From assembly GCF_018070075.1 (NCBI RefSeq), contig NZ_JAGPXE010000006.1, forward strand, positions 1 through 64,000: DNA of 64,000 bases. Direction: 5' to 3'. The number at the start of each line of letters is the position of its first letter. Position 1 is the first letter of the stretch. This stretch comes from Saccharopolyspora endophytica. Lineage in GTDB: Bacteria > Actinomycetota > Actinomycetes > Mycobacteriales > Pseudonocardiaceae. Shown here piece after piece: positions 34,834 to 43,610 of the stretch. The position numbers and the translations under genes were made by a program. The notes below the pieces were generated by a model. That model did not search any database and was not told the origin of the DNA. It saw nothing but the letters and a program-made list of their open reading frames with translations.

Positions 34834-34941
34834 CGCCGGGGTGCGGCTCGGCCCGTTCCGGGCCGCACCCGCGGAAGTCCCGTCGCGCGTTCCGGCGCGG
34901 GCGTTTGGCGGGGACCGGCCTCTCGGTGGACGATCGAGGGC

Positions 34942-35919
34942 ATGGCTGGTGAATTCAAACGGGACATGAACTACATCGCCACGCGGATCACCGCCGACGG
35001 GCGAGACGGCTACCCGGTCGAACCCGGTCGGTACCGCCTGGTGGTGGCCAGGGCGTGTCCCTGGGCGAACCGGGCGGTCATCGTGCGGCGGCTGCTCGGC
35101 CTGGAACCGGTGCTGTCGATGGGCATCGCCGGGCCCACCCACGACGAGCGCAGCTGGCAGTTCGACCTCGACCCGGGCGGCCGTGACCCGGTGCTGGGTA
35201 TCGAGCGGCTGCGCGAGGCGTTCCTGGCACGCGACCCGGACTACGCGAAGGGCATCACGGTGCCCGCGATCGTCGACATCCCCACCGGCCAGGTCGTCAC
35301 CAACGACTTCCCGCAGATCACCCTCGACTTCTCCACCGAGTGGCGCGAGCACCACCGGCCGGGAGCGCCCGAGCTGTACCCGCAGGACCTGCGCGCCGAG
35401 ATCGACGAGGTCGGCGATCTGGTGTTCAAGGTCAACAACGGGGTCTACAAGACCGGCTTCGCCCAGAGCCAGGAGGCGCACGACAAGGCCTTCCACGAGC
35501 TGTTCGAGGCGCTGGACCTGCTCGCCGAACGGCTTTCCGGTCAGCGGTACCTGGTCGGCGACACGATCACCGAGGCCGACGTGCACCTGTTCCCGACCCT
35601 GGTGCGCTTCGACGCCGTCTACCACGGGCACTTCAAGTGCAACCGGCACAAGATCACCGAGATGCCGGTGCTGCGGGACTACACGCGAGACCTGTTCCAG
35701 ACCCCGGGTTTCGGCGACACGATCCACTTCCCGCAGATCAAGGAGCACTACTACGTGGTGCACCGCAACGTGAACCCGACCGGCATCATCCCCGCCGGCC
35801 CCGACCTCACCGGCCTCCTGCAACCCCACGGCCGGGACAAGCTCGGCGGCCACCCCTTCGGCAACGGCACCCCACCAGGCCCACCCCCGGAAACCGAACG
35901 AGTCCCCACCATCGCGTGA
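34942..35919 (+). CDS. Glutathionyl(mycothiol)-hydroquinone reductase, Xi-class GST
   Basis: 325 residues, full length for the YqjG/ECM4 family. Thioredoxin-like N-domain with the active-site Cys39 in ACPWANR, and a helical C-domain carrying YKTGFAQSQEAHDKAF and the signature ADVHLFPTLVRFDAVY. The family reduces thiol-S-conjugated hydroquinones. Actinomycetes use mycothiol rather than glutathione, so the physiological thiol is uncertain. No operon partner. Confidence 0.9.
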   Translation: MAGEFKRDMNYIATRITADGRDGYPVEPGRYRLVVARACPWANRAVIVRRLLGLEPVLSMGIAGPTHDERSWQFDLDPGGRDPVLGIERLREAFLARDPDYAKGITVPAIVDIPTGQVVTNDFPQITLDFSTEWREHHRPGAPELYPQDLRAEIDEVGDLVFKVNNGVYKTGFAQSQEAHDKAFHELFEALDLLAERLSGQRYLVGDTITEADVHLFPTLVRFDAVYHGHFKCNRHKITEMPVLRDYTRDLFQTPGFGDTIHFPQIKEHYYVVHRNVNPTGIIPAGPDLTGLLQPHGRDKLGGHPFGNGTPPGPPPETERVPTIA

Positions 35920-36419
35920 TCGCCGCGCTCCCGCGAAGCACGAACACGTGCCCCGCGGGAACGCGGAGCTCCCGCCCCCCACGCACCCCGATGACGACCG
36001 TTTTCCGTGTCCGGATTACGGCCGTTTTCGGGTGTCCGATTACGGCGGTTTTCCGTGTCCGGATTACGGCGGTTTTCCGGTGCGTGGTTACGGGGGTTTT
36101 CCGGGTTCGGGGTCTGACTGGACTGGTCGTCTTCGGGGCCGGATTCGCCTCGGGGGTTCCGGCACTGCGTGAGGCGCTTGCCGTTCGGGGCTGTTGGGAA
36201 TCCCTCCGTGCCGGATCGGGATCCGTTCGTTCCCACCGCATTGCCCGGGCGGTCGCGGGCGTGGCATGTTCACCTCCACCTGCAGAAACGGGAAATCCCG
36301 GGGGCTTTCGTCGCCGGGCGCACCGCGGTGGGGGAGTTCGCCGTCCGCTCGGCGTCGGCGAGGTCGATCCTGCCGCGGCGGTGCGGGAACGCGCACCGGA
36401 CACCGCGAAGGAGCGGATC
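35920..36419. other. 500-bp intergenic region with tandem repeats
   Basis: No gene with coding signal. It contains the 24-bp tandem repeat (35990-36109) followed by about 300 bp of unremarkable sequence up to the acetate-carrier start. AAGGAG at 36407 belongs to the next gene. Confidence 0.6.
35990..36109. repeat. Tandem 24-bp repeat, five units
   Basis: Units start at 35990, 36014, 36038, 36062 and 36086 with exact 24-bp spacing; the consensus opens GATTACGGCGGTTTTCCG. The outer units are more diverged. The core matches the inverted repeat at 233-304, 35 kb away, so it may be a dispersed intergenic family with local amplification. Confidence 0.8.
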
Positions 36420-37070
36420 GTGACGGCATCGGACGCAGTGACAACGGACCAGGACCGAACCACGCACCGGAAGCCGGAGCCCGTACCGGGGCCGCTGGCC
36501 GGTGATCCCGCGCTGATCGGAGTGCCCACGTTCGTCGTGGGTTCGATCGCCCTCGGAATGACCTTGGTGGGCTTCGTCCCGCCGGAAGCGGTAGGAGCGC
36601 CCGTGGCGATCATCCTCGCCGCCACCGGAACCGGTCAGCTCGTCGCGGCGTTGTGGGCGGCGGCGATCGGGCAGAGCGCGGTCGCCTCGATCTTCGGCAC
36701 GTTCTCGGGTTTCTGGCTCAGCTACGGGCTTTTGGTGCTCGGGTTGACCCACGGCTGGTTCGGGGTTCCCGACGGCAGTGCCACGGCCACGCAGGCGCTG
36801 TTCCTGACGTCGTGGGCGGTCACGGTCGCGCTGCTGGCGCTGGCGACGCTGCGGCTCCCGGCCGCCTACACGGTGCTGTTCGCGCTGATCGCCGCGGCGC
36901 TGGTGCTCGTGCTGGTCGCGACCGTCCAGGACTCGGCGCAGCTGAAGGCGGTGGGCGGCTTCGTGGTCTTCACCTTCGCGGCGCTGGGCTGCTACCTGTT
37001 CCTCCACGTGATGTCGGAGGCGACGGGTGGTCGCGGGCTGCCGCTGGGAAAGCCGGTACTGCGTTCCTGA
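36420..37070 (+). CDS. satP: Acetate uptake transporter, GPR1/FUN34/YaaH family
   Basis: 216 residues, six predicted membrane helices after a ~30-residue polar N-terminus. The family's FGTFSGFWLSYGLL segment (helix 3 region) and the opening NPxG-like turn (here DPALIGVPTFVVGSIALGM) are visible. SatP proteins carry acetate or succinate with protons. GTG 36420 is chosen with AAGGAG 7 bases upstream. It converges on an acyl-CoA synthetase, which could activate the imported acid. Confidence 0.85.
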   Translation: MTASDAVTTDQDRTTHRKPEPVPGPLAGDPALIGVPTFVVGSIALGMTLVGFVPPEAVGAPVAIILAATGTGQLVAALWAAAIGQSAVASIFGTFSGFWLSYGLLVLGLTHGWFGVPDGSATATQALFLTSWAVTVALLALATLRLPAAYTVLFALIAAALVLVLVATVQDSAQLKAVGGFVVFTFAALGCYLFLHVMSEATGGRGLPLGKPVLRS

Positions 37071-37077
37071 AACCTCA

Positions 37078-37110
37078 AGCGCGGAGGTGGTTGTCGACCA
37101 CCTCCGCGCT
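37078..37110. terminator. Bidirectional hairpin terminator
   Basis: AGCGCGGAGGTGGT (37078-37091) and ACCACCTCCGCGCT (37097-37110) form a perfect 14-bp stem with a 5-base loop between convergent satP and the acyl-CoA synthetase. Confidence 0.85.
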
Positions 37111-37120
37111 CGAATCCGTC

Positions 37121-38809
37121 TCAGGAGCGCAGTTCGGGGAACTGGTCGTCGCGCCACTCGTCGCGCGGGCCCGAGTCCTCCTCGCGGGCGCGCAGTTCGA
37201 CGCGGCGGATCTTGCCGGAGATCGTCTTGGGCAGCTCGAAGAACTCCAGCCGGCGAACCCGCTGGTAGGGCGCGAGATGTTCGCGCGCGTACTTGAGGAT
37301 CTCGAACGCCGTGGTCTTGTCCGGTTCGTGCCCGGGAGCCAGCGCGACGTAGGCCTTCGGCACGGCGAGCCGGACCGGGTCGGGCGCGGGAACCACGGCG
37401 GCCTCCGCGACCGCGGGGTGCTCGATCAGGACCGATTCGAGCTCGAACGGGCTGATCTTGTAGTCGCTGGCCTTGAAGACGTCGTCGGTGCGCCCGACGT
37501 AGGTGATGTAGCCGTCCGCGTCGATCGTCGCCACGTCACCGGTGTGGTAGTAACCGCCGCCCATCGCGGTGTCGTTGCGCTCGGCGTCGTCGCGGTAGCC
37601 GGTCATCAGCGGCAGCGGGTGCTGCGCGAGGTCGAGGCAGATCTCGCCCTCGCCGGTGCCGGCGACCGGCCGGCCAGTCGCCGGGTCGACCAGCACCACC
37701 GGGACACCGGGCAGCGCGCGGCCCATCGAGCCGGGGCGGATCTGCGATCCGGGCGTGTTGGCGACCTGCGCGGTGGTCTCGGTCTGCCCGAAGCCATCGC
37801 GCAGCGTCAGGTCCCACGCGCGCTGGACCTGGTCGATGACCTCGGGGTTGAGCGGCTCACCCGCGCCGATCACCTCGCGCAGCGCCTCGGGGCGTTCGCC
37901 GAGGTCGGAGTTGATGAGCATCCGCCACACGGTCGGCGGCGCGCAGAACGTCGAGACGTCCCAGCTCCGCAGCCGGCCGAGCAGCATCGCGGGGTCGAAG
38001 CGGCCGTAGTTGCAGACCAGGATCGTGGCCTCGGCGATCCAGGGCGCGAAGAACGACGACCACGCGTGCTTGGCCCAACCGGGCGAGGAGATGTTGAGGT
38101 GCACGTCGCCGGGCCGCAGACCGAGGAAGTACATGGTGGTCAGGTGCCCGACCGGGTAGGAGGTCTGGGTGTGCTCGACGAGCTTCGGCCGCGAGGTCGT
38201 GCCCGAGGTGAAGTAGTAGAGCAAGGGATCGCCGGGCGCGGTCCCGGGGTGGGGCAGCGGCGTGGCGGGGGACGCTTGCGCTTCGCGCAGGTTCACCCAC
38301 CCGTCGGCCGCGCCGACGCTGATCCGCCCGTAGTCACCGGGCACGTCGGTGAACTTGACGGTGTCGGCGGCGTTGGCGATGACGTGCTCGGCCCCGCTGC
38401 GGAGGATCCGGTCGACCAGCTCGGCCGGACCGACGGCGGTGGTGGTCGGCACGATCACCGCACCCAGCTTCATGATCGCCAGCATCGATTCCCACAGCTC
38501 GACCTGGTTGCCGAGCATGAGCACCACCGGGTCACCGCGGCGCACGCCCTGGTCAGCCAGCCAGCCGGCGAGGCGGTCGGAGGCGGTGGCCATGTCGTCG
38601 AAGCTGCGCCGCAGCTCGGACCCGTCCTCCTCGACGATCACCAGAGCCGGGCGGTCATTGCCGCGCGCGATCGCGTCGAACCAGTCGGTCGCCCAGTTGA
38701 ACCGCTCGCCCAGCTCCGGCCAGCGGAACTCGGCGACGGCGCGCGGGTGCTCGCCGCGCAGCGCCAAGAGCTGGTCACGGCTTTCTCGGTAGGCGCCGGT
38801 GACGTCCAT
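37121..38809 (-). CDS. Acyl-CoA synthetase (acetyl/medium-chain type)
   Basis: 562 residues, ANL superfamily. P-loop YYFTSGTTSRPKLVEHTQ, FCAPPTVWRML, DGFGQTETTAQVANTPG, YYHTGDVATIDADGYITYVGRTDDVFK and the terminal PKTISGKIRR with the catalytic Lys. The VFKASDYKISPFELES segment is typical of acetyl-CoA and medium-chain synthetases. ATG 38809 is used because GAAGGGG sits 9 bases upstream. Divergent from a GAF-LuxR regulator that likely controls it; convergent with satP. Confidence 0.88.
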   Translation of the reverse strand: MDVTGAYRESRDQLLALRGEHPRAVAEFRWPELGERFNWATDWFDAIARGNDRPALVIVEEDGSELRRSFDDMATASDRLAGWLADQGVRRGDPVVLMLGNQVELWESMLAIMKLGAVIVPTTTAVGPAELVDRILRSGAEHVIANAADTVKFTDVPGDYGRISVGAADGWVNLREAQASPATPLPHPGTAPGDPLLYYFTSGTTSRPKLVEHTQTSYPVGHLTTMYFLGLRPGDVHLNISSPGWAKHAWSSFFAPWIAEATILVCNYGRFDPAMLLGRLRSWDVSTFCAPPTVWRMLINSDLGERPEALREVIGAGEPLNPEVIDQVQRAWDLTLRDGFGQTETTAQVANTPGSQIRPGSMGRALPGVPVVLVDPATGRPVAGTGEGEICLDLAQHPLPLMTGYRDDAERNDTAMGGGYYHTGDVATIDADGYITYVGRTDDVFKASDYKISPFELESVLIEHPAVAEAAVVPAPDPVRLAVPKAYVALAPGHEPDKTTAFEILKYAREHLAPYQRVRRLEFFELPKTISGKIRRVELRAREEDSGPRDEWRDDQFPELRS

Positions 38810-38949
38810 GTGCCGCATCCCCTTCGATCGGACGACGCTGTCGGGACGAGGGTGCACCGACCACCGGAGGATCGAATACCCACTCACGGGGGTAGCGCGG
38901 AGCGGCCGGTGCGGGGTATTCACCCAGATGACGTGGTGAGGGAGCGCAC

Positions 38950-39750
38950 ATGGACGAAGACGTCAGAGCGGCCGGTTGGATCGACCGGCTCCTCCCGGAA
39001 CGACTGAACTGGCTTTCCCGGTCGACGGGCATCCCCGTGGTGTTCGGCGGCAGCACGTCGGCGACCCCGCAGCGGCTGGTGATCGGCCGCATGAAGGGAA
39101 CCATCGGGTCGGGGCTGCGCGGGTTGGAGGTGCGCCCGGGGAGCGGTCTCGGCGGCCGGGTGCTGCGCGACCGCGCGGCGCACCGCGTCAACGACTACGC
39201 CCGCACCTCCGACATCACCCACGAGTACGACCCGATCGTCGTCCGGCAGGAACGCCTCACCTCGGTGTTCGCCCTGCCCATCACGGTCGGCGACGCGGTG
39301 TGCGGCGTCCTCTACGGCGCGGCCCGCGACCACCGCCCGGTCGGCGACCGCGCGCTGCGCACGGCGGAGGTCGTCACCGCGCAGCTGTCCCGGGACGTCG
39401 AGGACCGGCTGCGCCCGGACCCGGAGCTCCACGAACCCGACCCACTCGCGGAACTCGCTGCCGTCATCGAGGAGACCGGCGACGAGGCCATGCGCGCCCG
39501 CCTGCGCCGGATCCACCAGCGGCTCCGCGGGAGCACGCCACCGACCACGACGAGCGACGTGACCCTCGCGCCCCGCGAGATCGAAGCGCTCCGCCTCGTC
39601 GAGATCGGAGCGTCCAACGTGGAGATCGCCGCCCGCCTCGGCCTGAGCCCGCAGACGGTCAAGACCTACCTCCGCAACGCCACCCGCAAGCTCGCGGTCC
39701 GCAACCGCACAGCAGCAGTACACGAAGCCCGCCTCGCAGGACTGCTGTAG
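38950..39750 (+). CDS. GAF-LuxR type transcriptional regulator
   Basis: 266 residues. GAF-like sensor domain (~25-150; VRPGSGLGGRVLRDRAAHRVNDYA, ERLTSVFALPITVGDAVCGVLYGAARD) and a C-terminal LuxR helix-turn-helix (~205-265; LAPREIEALRLVEIGASNVEIAARLGLS with SPQTVKTYLRN). No receiver domain. This type is often paired divergently with an acyl-CoA synthetase gene, as here, so the ligand may be a carboxylic acid or its CoA ester (inference). Confidence 0.88.
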   Translation: MDEDVRAAGWIDRLLPERLNWLSRSTGIPVVFGGSTSATPQRLVIGRMKGTIGSGLRGLEVRPGSGLGGRVLRDRAAHRVNDYARTSDITHEYDPIVVRQERLTSVFALPITVGDAVCGVLYGAARDHRPVGDRALRTAEVVTAQLSRDVEDRLRPDPELHEPDPLAELAAVIEETGDEAMRARLRRIHQRLRGSTPPTTTSDVTLAPREIEALRLVEIGASNVEIAARLGLSPQTVKTYLRNATRKLAVRNRTAAVHEARLAGLL

Positions 39751-39762
39751 ACCACCCGCCGC

Positions 39763-39806
39763 ACACCTCCGCCCTCGACGGCAGGGGCCGTCGAGGGCGG
39801 AGGTGT
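39763..39806. terminator. Bidirectional hairpin terminator
   Basis: A perfect 20-bp stem: 39763-39782 with 39787-39806, loop AGGG. It lies between the convergent LuxR-type regulator and the CitMHS carrier. Confidence 0.88.
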
Positions 39807-39816
39807 GGGGGGCCGG

Positions 39817-41166
39817 TCAGTGGATGTTGATGAGGCCGATGCCGAGGCCTGTGGTGATGACGATCGCGCAGACGAGGAGGGCCCACTTGATCGCGAAGCG
39901 GTGGTGGTCGCCGAGGTCGACCTTGGCCAGTCCGATGAGGACGTACATCGCCGGGACCAGCGGGCTGAGCATGTGGATGGGCTGGCCGAGCAGGGAAGCC
40001 CGTGCGATCTCCATCGCGCCGATCCCGTGCTGGGCACCGGCTTCGGCGAGGATCGGCATGACGCCGAAGTAGAACGCGTCGTTGCTCATGAAGAACGTGA
40101 ACGGCACGCTCAGCACCGCGACGATGATGCTGAAGAACGGGAACAGGCCGTCGGGCAGCGCCGTGAGCAGGTACTGCGCCATCTGCTCGATCATGCCGGT
40201 GCCGGAGAGGACTCCGGTGAACACCGCCGCGGCGAACACCATGGCGACCACGGCGACCACGCTGTCGGCGTGCGAGGCGATGCGGTCGCGCTGCTGCTCC
40301 AGCCGCGGGTAGTTGACGAGCAGCGCCAGGGCGCAGCCGATCATGAACAGCACCGAGATCGGCAGCACGCCGATGATCAGGGCGGTCAGCAGCGCGATCG
40401 TCAGACCGGCGTTGAACCAGTACAGCTTCGGGCGCAGCGATTCGCGGTCCGGGGCGAGCACGTCGAAGTCCGCCGAGCCGCCGTCGAAGGACGTCGCGTC
40501 ATCCGAGCCGCCGGCCGGGGGACCACCCGCGCCGACCAGAGCCGGGGCGGCGGTGCGCAGCCTGGCGCGCTCCCGCAGGCCCAGGACGTAGGCGAGGGCG
40601 AAGACGGTGACCAGTCCGGCGGCCAGCGCCGGGATCATCGGCACGAACAGCTCCTGCGGGTCCAGGCGCAGCGCGCTCGCGGCGCGGGCGGCGGGACCGC
40701 CCCACGGCACCACGTTGAGGATCGCGTTGGTCAAGCACGCCAGGCCCGTCATCAGCACCGGGCTGACGCCCAGCCTGCGGTAGATCGGCAGCAGCGCCGA
40801 GACCGTGATCATGAACGTGGTCGTGCCGTCGCCGTCCAACGACACCAGCGCCACCAGGGCGACCGTGCCCATGATCAGGCGCAGCGGGTCGTTGCGGGTC
40901 AGCTTGACCACGCCGCGCGCGATCGGGTCGAACAGCCCGGCGTCGATCATGATCCCGAAGTAGAGGATCGCGAACAGCAGCATCGCCGCCGTCGGGGCGA
41001 CCGACTTGATGCCGTCGGTGATCATGTCGCCGAGGTCCGGGGCGAAGCCGCCGATGACGGCGAAGAGTATCGGGACCGCGATCAGCGAGACCATCGGTGA
41101 GAGCCGCTTGCTCATCACCAAGTAGAGGAAAACCGTCACCATGCTCAAGCCGAGTAGCGCGATCAA
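39817..41166 (-). CDS. CitMHS-family citrate (Mg2+-citrate):H+ symporter
   Basis: 449 residues, 11-12 predicted membrane helices. CitMHS features: VSLDGDGTTTFMI, NAILNVVPWGGPAARAA, and MSNDAFYFGVMPILAEAG. A cytoplasmic loop near 200-240 is Gly/Ala/Asp-rich. TTG 41166 is chosen since GGGAGGAGG lies 5 bases upstream. Divergent from a CitA/CitB-type two-component system, so it is likely induced by external citrate or another tricarboxylate. Confidence 0.92.
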   Translation of the reverse strand: MIALLGLSMVTVFLYLVMSKRLSPMVSLIAVPILFAVIGGFAPDLGDMITDGIKSVAPTAAMLLFAILYFGIMIDAGLFDPIARGVVKLTRNDPLRLIMGTVALVALVSLDGDGTTTFMITVSALLPIYRRLGVSPVLMTGLACLTNAILNVVPWGGPAARAASALRLDPQELFVPMIPALAAGLVTVFALAYVLGLRERARLRTAAPALVGAGGPPAGGSDDATSFDGGSADFDVLAPDRESLRPKLYWFNAGLTIALLTALIIGVLPISVLFMIGCALALLVNYPRLEQQRDRIASHADSVVAVVAMVFAAAVFTGVLSGTGMIEQMAQYLLTALPDGLFPFFSIIVAVLSVPFTFFMSNDAFYFGVMPILAEAGAQHGIGAMEIARASLLGQPIHMLSPLVPAMYVLIGLAKVDLGDHHRFAIKWALLVCAIVITTGLGIGLINIH

Positions 41167-41330
41167 CGCGTCCTCCTCCCTGCGGACCTCCGGTGGTCCC
41201 ACTTGCAGCGCCGTTGCGTTCCGGGGAACCGTAGGTGAGCTACGTCGCTCTGACGAGATTTGTCGATGTTGTCCGCATATCTCGCGTTGAGAACGTTCTG
41301 CGCGTTTTGCTCACGACGTATCGTCGGGAC

Positions 41331-42938
41331 ATGCCCCACCGCCCGATGCGGTTCGCGCGACAAGCACTGCTCATGCAGATCGGTCTGATCACCCTGGTCA
41401 CCACGATCGGGTTCTTCCTCGTCGCGTCGCTGCTCGACCGCCACCTCGTCGACCAGTACGGCCAGCGCGCCCTCACCGCAGCCCAGGTGCTGGCCACCGA
41501 CACCGACCTGGCGGGCGCGGTGGCGCGCGGCGACCAGCCCGGGGTGCGCGCGCAGGCCGACCGGGCGCGGGCGGCGTCCGGGGCGCTGTTCGTGGTCGTC
41601 ACCGATCGCCACGGCATCCGCATGTCGCACCCCAACCCCGACGAGATCGGCGAGCCGGTCAGCACCGATCCGCGCCAGGTCCTCGCCGGCCACGAGATCG
41701 TGAACGTGCAGCGCGGCACCCTCGGGCTCTCCGCGCGCGGCAAGGTCCCGCTGCGCGGACCCGACGGCGGCGTCATCGGCCAGGTCAGCGTCGGGTTCGA
41801 CGCCGAGGACATCAACACCGCGCTGCTGCGGCTGATCGGCACCACCGCGGCGTTCACCGGCGGTGCCCTGCTGGTCGGGATCGCCGGTGCCGCGTGGCTG
41901 ACCCGCCTGCTCAAGCGGCGCACCCTCGGGCTCGAACCGGAGGAGCTCGCCGAGCTGGTCCGCCAGCGCGAAGCCGTGCTCTACGGGATCGGGGAGGGCG
42001 TGCTCGCCGTCGACGCCACCGGCGATGTCTCGGTCCGCAACGGCGAGGCCGAGAAGCTGCTCGGCACGACTCTGGAGGTCGGCACGCCGACGACCGCGCT
42101 GGACATCCCGCCACGGCTGCGGGAGCTGCTGCTCAGCGGTCGCCAGGCCGACAACCTGATCGCGCTGTCCGGCGACCGGGTCCTGGTCGCCCACCACCGG
42201 CCGGTGCAGCGCGGAGGCGTCGAGCTCGGCAGCGTGCTCACCCTGCGCGACCGCACCGACCTGGAGTCGCTGAACCGCGAGCTCGACAACGTGCGGAGCA
42301 CGACCAACACGCTGCGCGCGCAGCGACACGAGTTCACCAACCGCCTGCACACCCTGTCCGGGCTGCTGCAGACCGGGCGGCATGAGGAAGCCGTCGACTA
42401 CGTGCAGGCGCTCACCCACGGGCAGGTCACCGGCCTGGGACCGGCCGCCGAAGCGGTGCGCGACCCCTACCTGGTGTCGTTCCTGTCCGCGAAGAAGTCG
42501 GTGGCGCTGGAGAAGGGCGTCGAGCTCGAACTGGCCGAGACGAGCTGGGTCCCCTCGCCGCTGCGCGCACCGGTGGAGGTGATGACCGTGGTCGGCAACC
42601 TGGTCGACAACGCCATCGATGCCGCGCGGGTGGGTGCTGCCCGGCCGCGCGTGGAAGTGGACCTGCTGGCCGACGGGACCACGCTGCACGTGTCCGTTGT
42701 TGACAGCGGTGATGGTGTTCCGGAGGAGTTGCGCGAGGAGATCTTCGTCGAAGGCGTCTCCTCGAAGTCGTCCGGCGGCAACGGGCTCGGGCTCGCGCTG
42801 TGCAGGCAGGCGGCGCGCAGCCTCGGCGGCGACGTGCGCGTCGCCGGCCCCGGCGAGGAGTCCGGCGCGCTGTTCGTGGCGGAGCTGCCGGGCGCGCTCG
42901 AAGACGGTTCCCCAGCGAGCGAGGAGGCGAAGTCGTGA
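41331..42938 (+). CDS. Sensor histidine kinase, CitA/DcuS family
   Basis: 535 residues. TM1 ~12-35, an extracytoplasmic sensor (~36-160; LATDTDLAGAVARGDQPGVRAQADRARA), TM2 ~163-187, a cytoplasmic PAS, a phosphoacceptor with His333 in RAQRHEFTNRLH, and HATPase_c (VVGNLVDNAIDAA, GNGLGLALCRQAA). ATG 41331 is preferred over GTG 41235, but no strong ribosome-binding site is seen for either. The 160-bp upstream gap contains a 10-bp palindrome AGAACGTTCT (41290-41299), possibly an operator. The stop overlaps the response regulator start. Confidence 0.9.
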   Translation: MPHRPMRFARQALLMQIGLITLVTTIGFFLVASLLDRHLVDQYGQRALTAAQVLATDTDLAGAVARGDQPGVRAQADRARAASGALFVVVTDRHGIRMSHPNPDEIGEPVSTDPRQVLAGHEIVNVQRGTLGLSARGKVPLRGPDGGVIGQVSVGFDAEDINTALLRLIGTTAAFTGGALLVGIAGAAWLTRLLKRRTLGLEPEELAELVRQREAVLYGIGEGVLAVDATGDVSVRNGEAEKLLGTTLEVGTPTTALDIPPRLRELLLSGRQADNLIALSGDRVLVAHHRPVQRGGVELGSVLTLRDRTDLESLNRELDNVRSTTNTLRAQRHEFTNRLHTLSGLLQTGRHEEAVDYVQALTHGQVTGLGPAAEAVRDPYLVSFLSAKKSVALEKGVELELAETSWVPSPLRAPVEVMTVVGNLVDNAIDAARVGAARPRVEVDLLADGTTLHVSVVDSGDGVPEELREEIFVEGVSSKSSGGNGLGLALCRQAARSLGGDVRVAGPGEESGALFVAELPGALEDGSPASEEAKS

Positions 42939-43603
42939 TCGGCGTGGTCGTGGTGGACGACGATTTCCGGGTGGCGCAGGTGCACGCCGAGTTCACCGAT
43001 CGGGTCTCGGGGTTCCGCGTGCTGGGCATCGCCCACACGGCGGCGCAGGCGCGCGAGCTGATCGACGAGCAGAACCCCGACCTGGTGCTGCTCGACAACT
43101 ACCTGCCCGACCACGACGGGATCGCGCTGCTCGCCGAGCTCGAGACCGACGCCATCATGCTCACCGCCGCCACCGATCCGGCGACGGTGCGCGCGGCTTT
43201 CGCCGCCGGAGCGCTGAACTACCTCATCAAGCCGTTCACGGCCGAACAGCTCGCCGACCGGCTCAACGCCTTCGCCCGCTACCACTCGCGGCTGCCGGTG
43301 ACCGGCGGCGCCATCGACCAGGAGGAGATCGACCGCGCCCTCCGGCTGCTGCGCGAGGGCGACCGGCCTGCGGCCCCGAAGGGGCGCTCGTCGCTGACCA
43401 CGCAACTCGTCCTCGATGCGCTGCGCAACGACGGGCGGGCCCGTTCCGCCGCCGAAATCGCCGACGAACTCGGCATTTCCCGCGCTACAGCGCAGCGCTA
43501 CCTCGCCTCCCTCACCCAGGAGGGTCAGGCGATCATGACCCTCCGATACGGCGCGAGCGGCCGTCCGGAGCACCAGTACGAACCGATCCCCGGTGCTCGT
43601 TAG
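42935..43603 (+). CDS. Response regulator, CitB/DcuR family
   Basis: 222 residues. Receiver domain with Asp8-Asp9-Asp10, phospho-acceptor Asp54 (LLDNYLPDHDG) and Lys in NYLIKPF; C-terminal HTH (RSAAEIADELGISRATAQRYLASL). GTG 42935 with GAGGAGG upstream overlaps the kinase stop by 4 bp. It probably activates the divergent citM-like gene. Confidence 0.92.
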   Translation: MIGVVVVDDDFRVAQVHAEFTDRVSGFRVLGIAHTAAQARELIDEQNPDLVLLDNYLPDHDGIALLAELETDAIMLTAATDPATVRAAFAAGALNYLIKPFTAEQLADRLNAFARYHSRLPVTGGAIDQEEIDRALRLLREGDRPAAPKGRSSLTTQLVLDALRNDGRARSAAEIADELGISRATAQRYLASLTQEGQAIMTLRYGASGRPEHQYEPIPGAR

Positions 43604-43610
43604 GACTTGT

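Noticed and set aside
41290..41299. AGAACGTTCT palindrome before the CitA-type kinase gene as a defined operator
   Set aside because: Only 10 bp, single copy, and no known matching site; mentioned in the kinase entry but not claimed as a separate feature.
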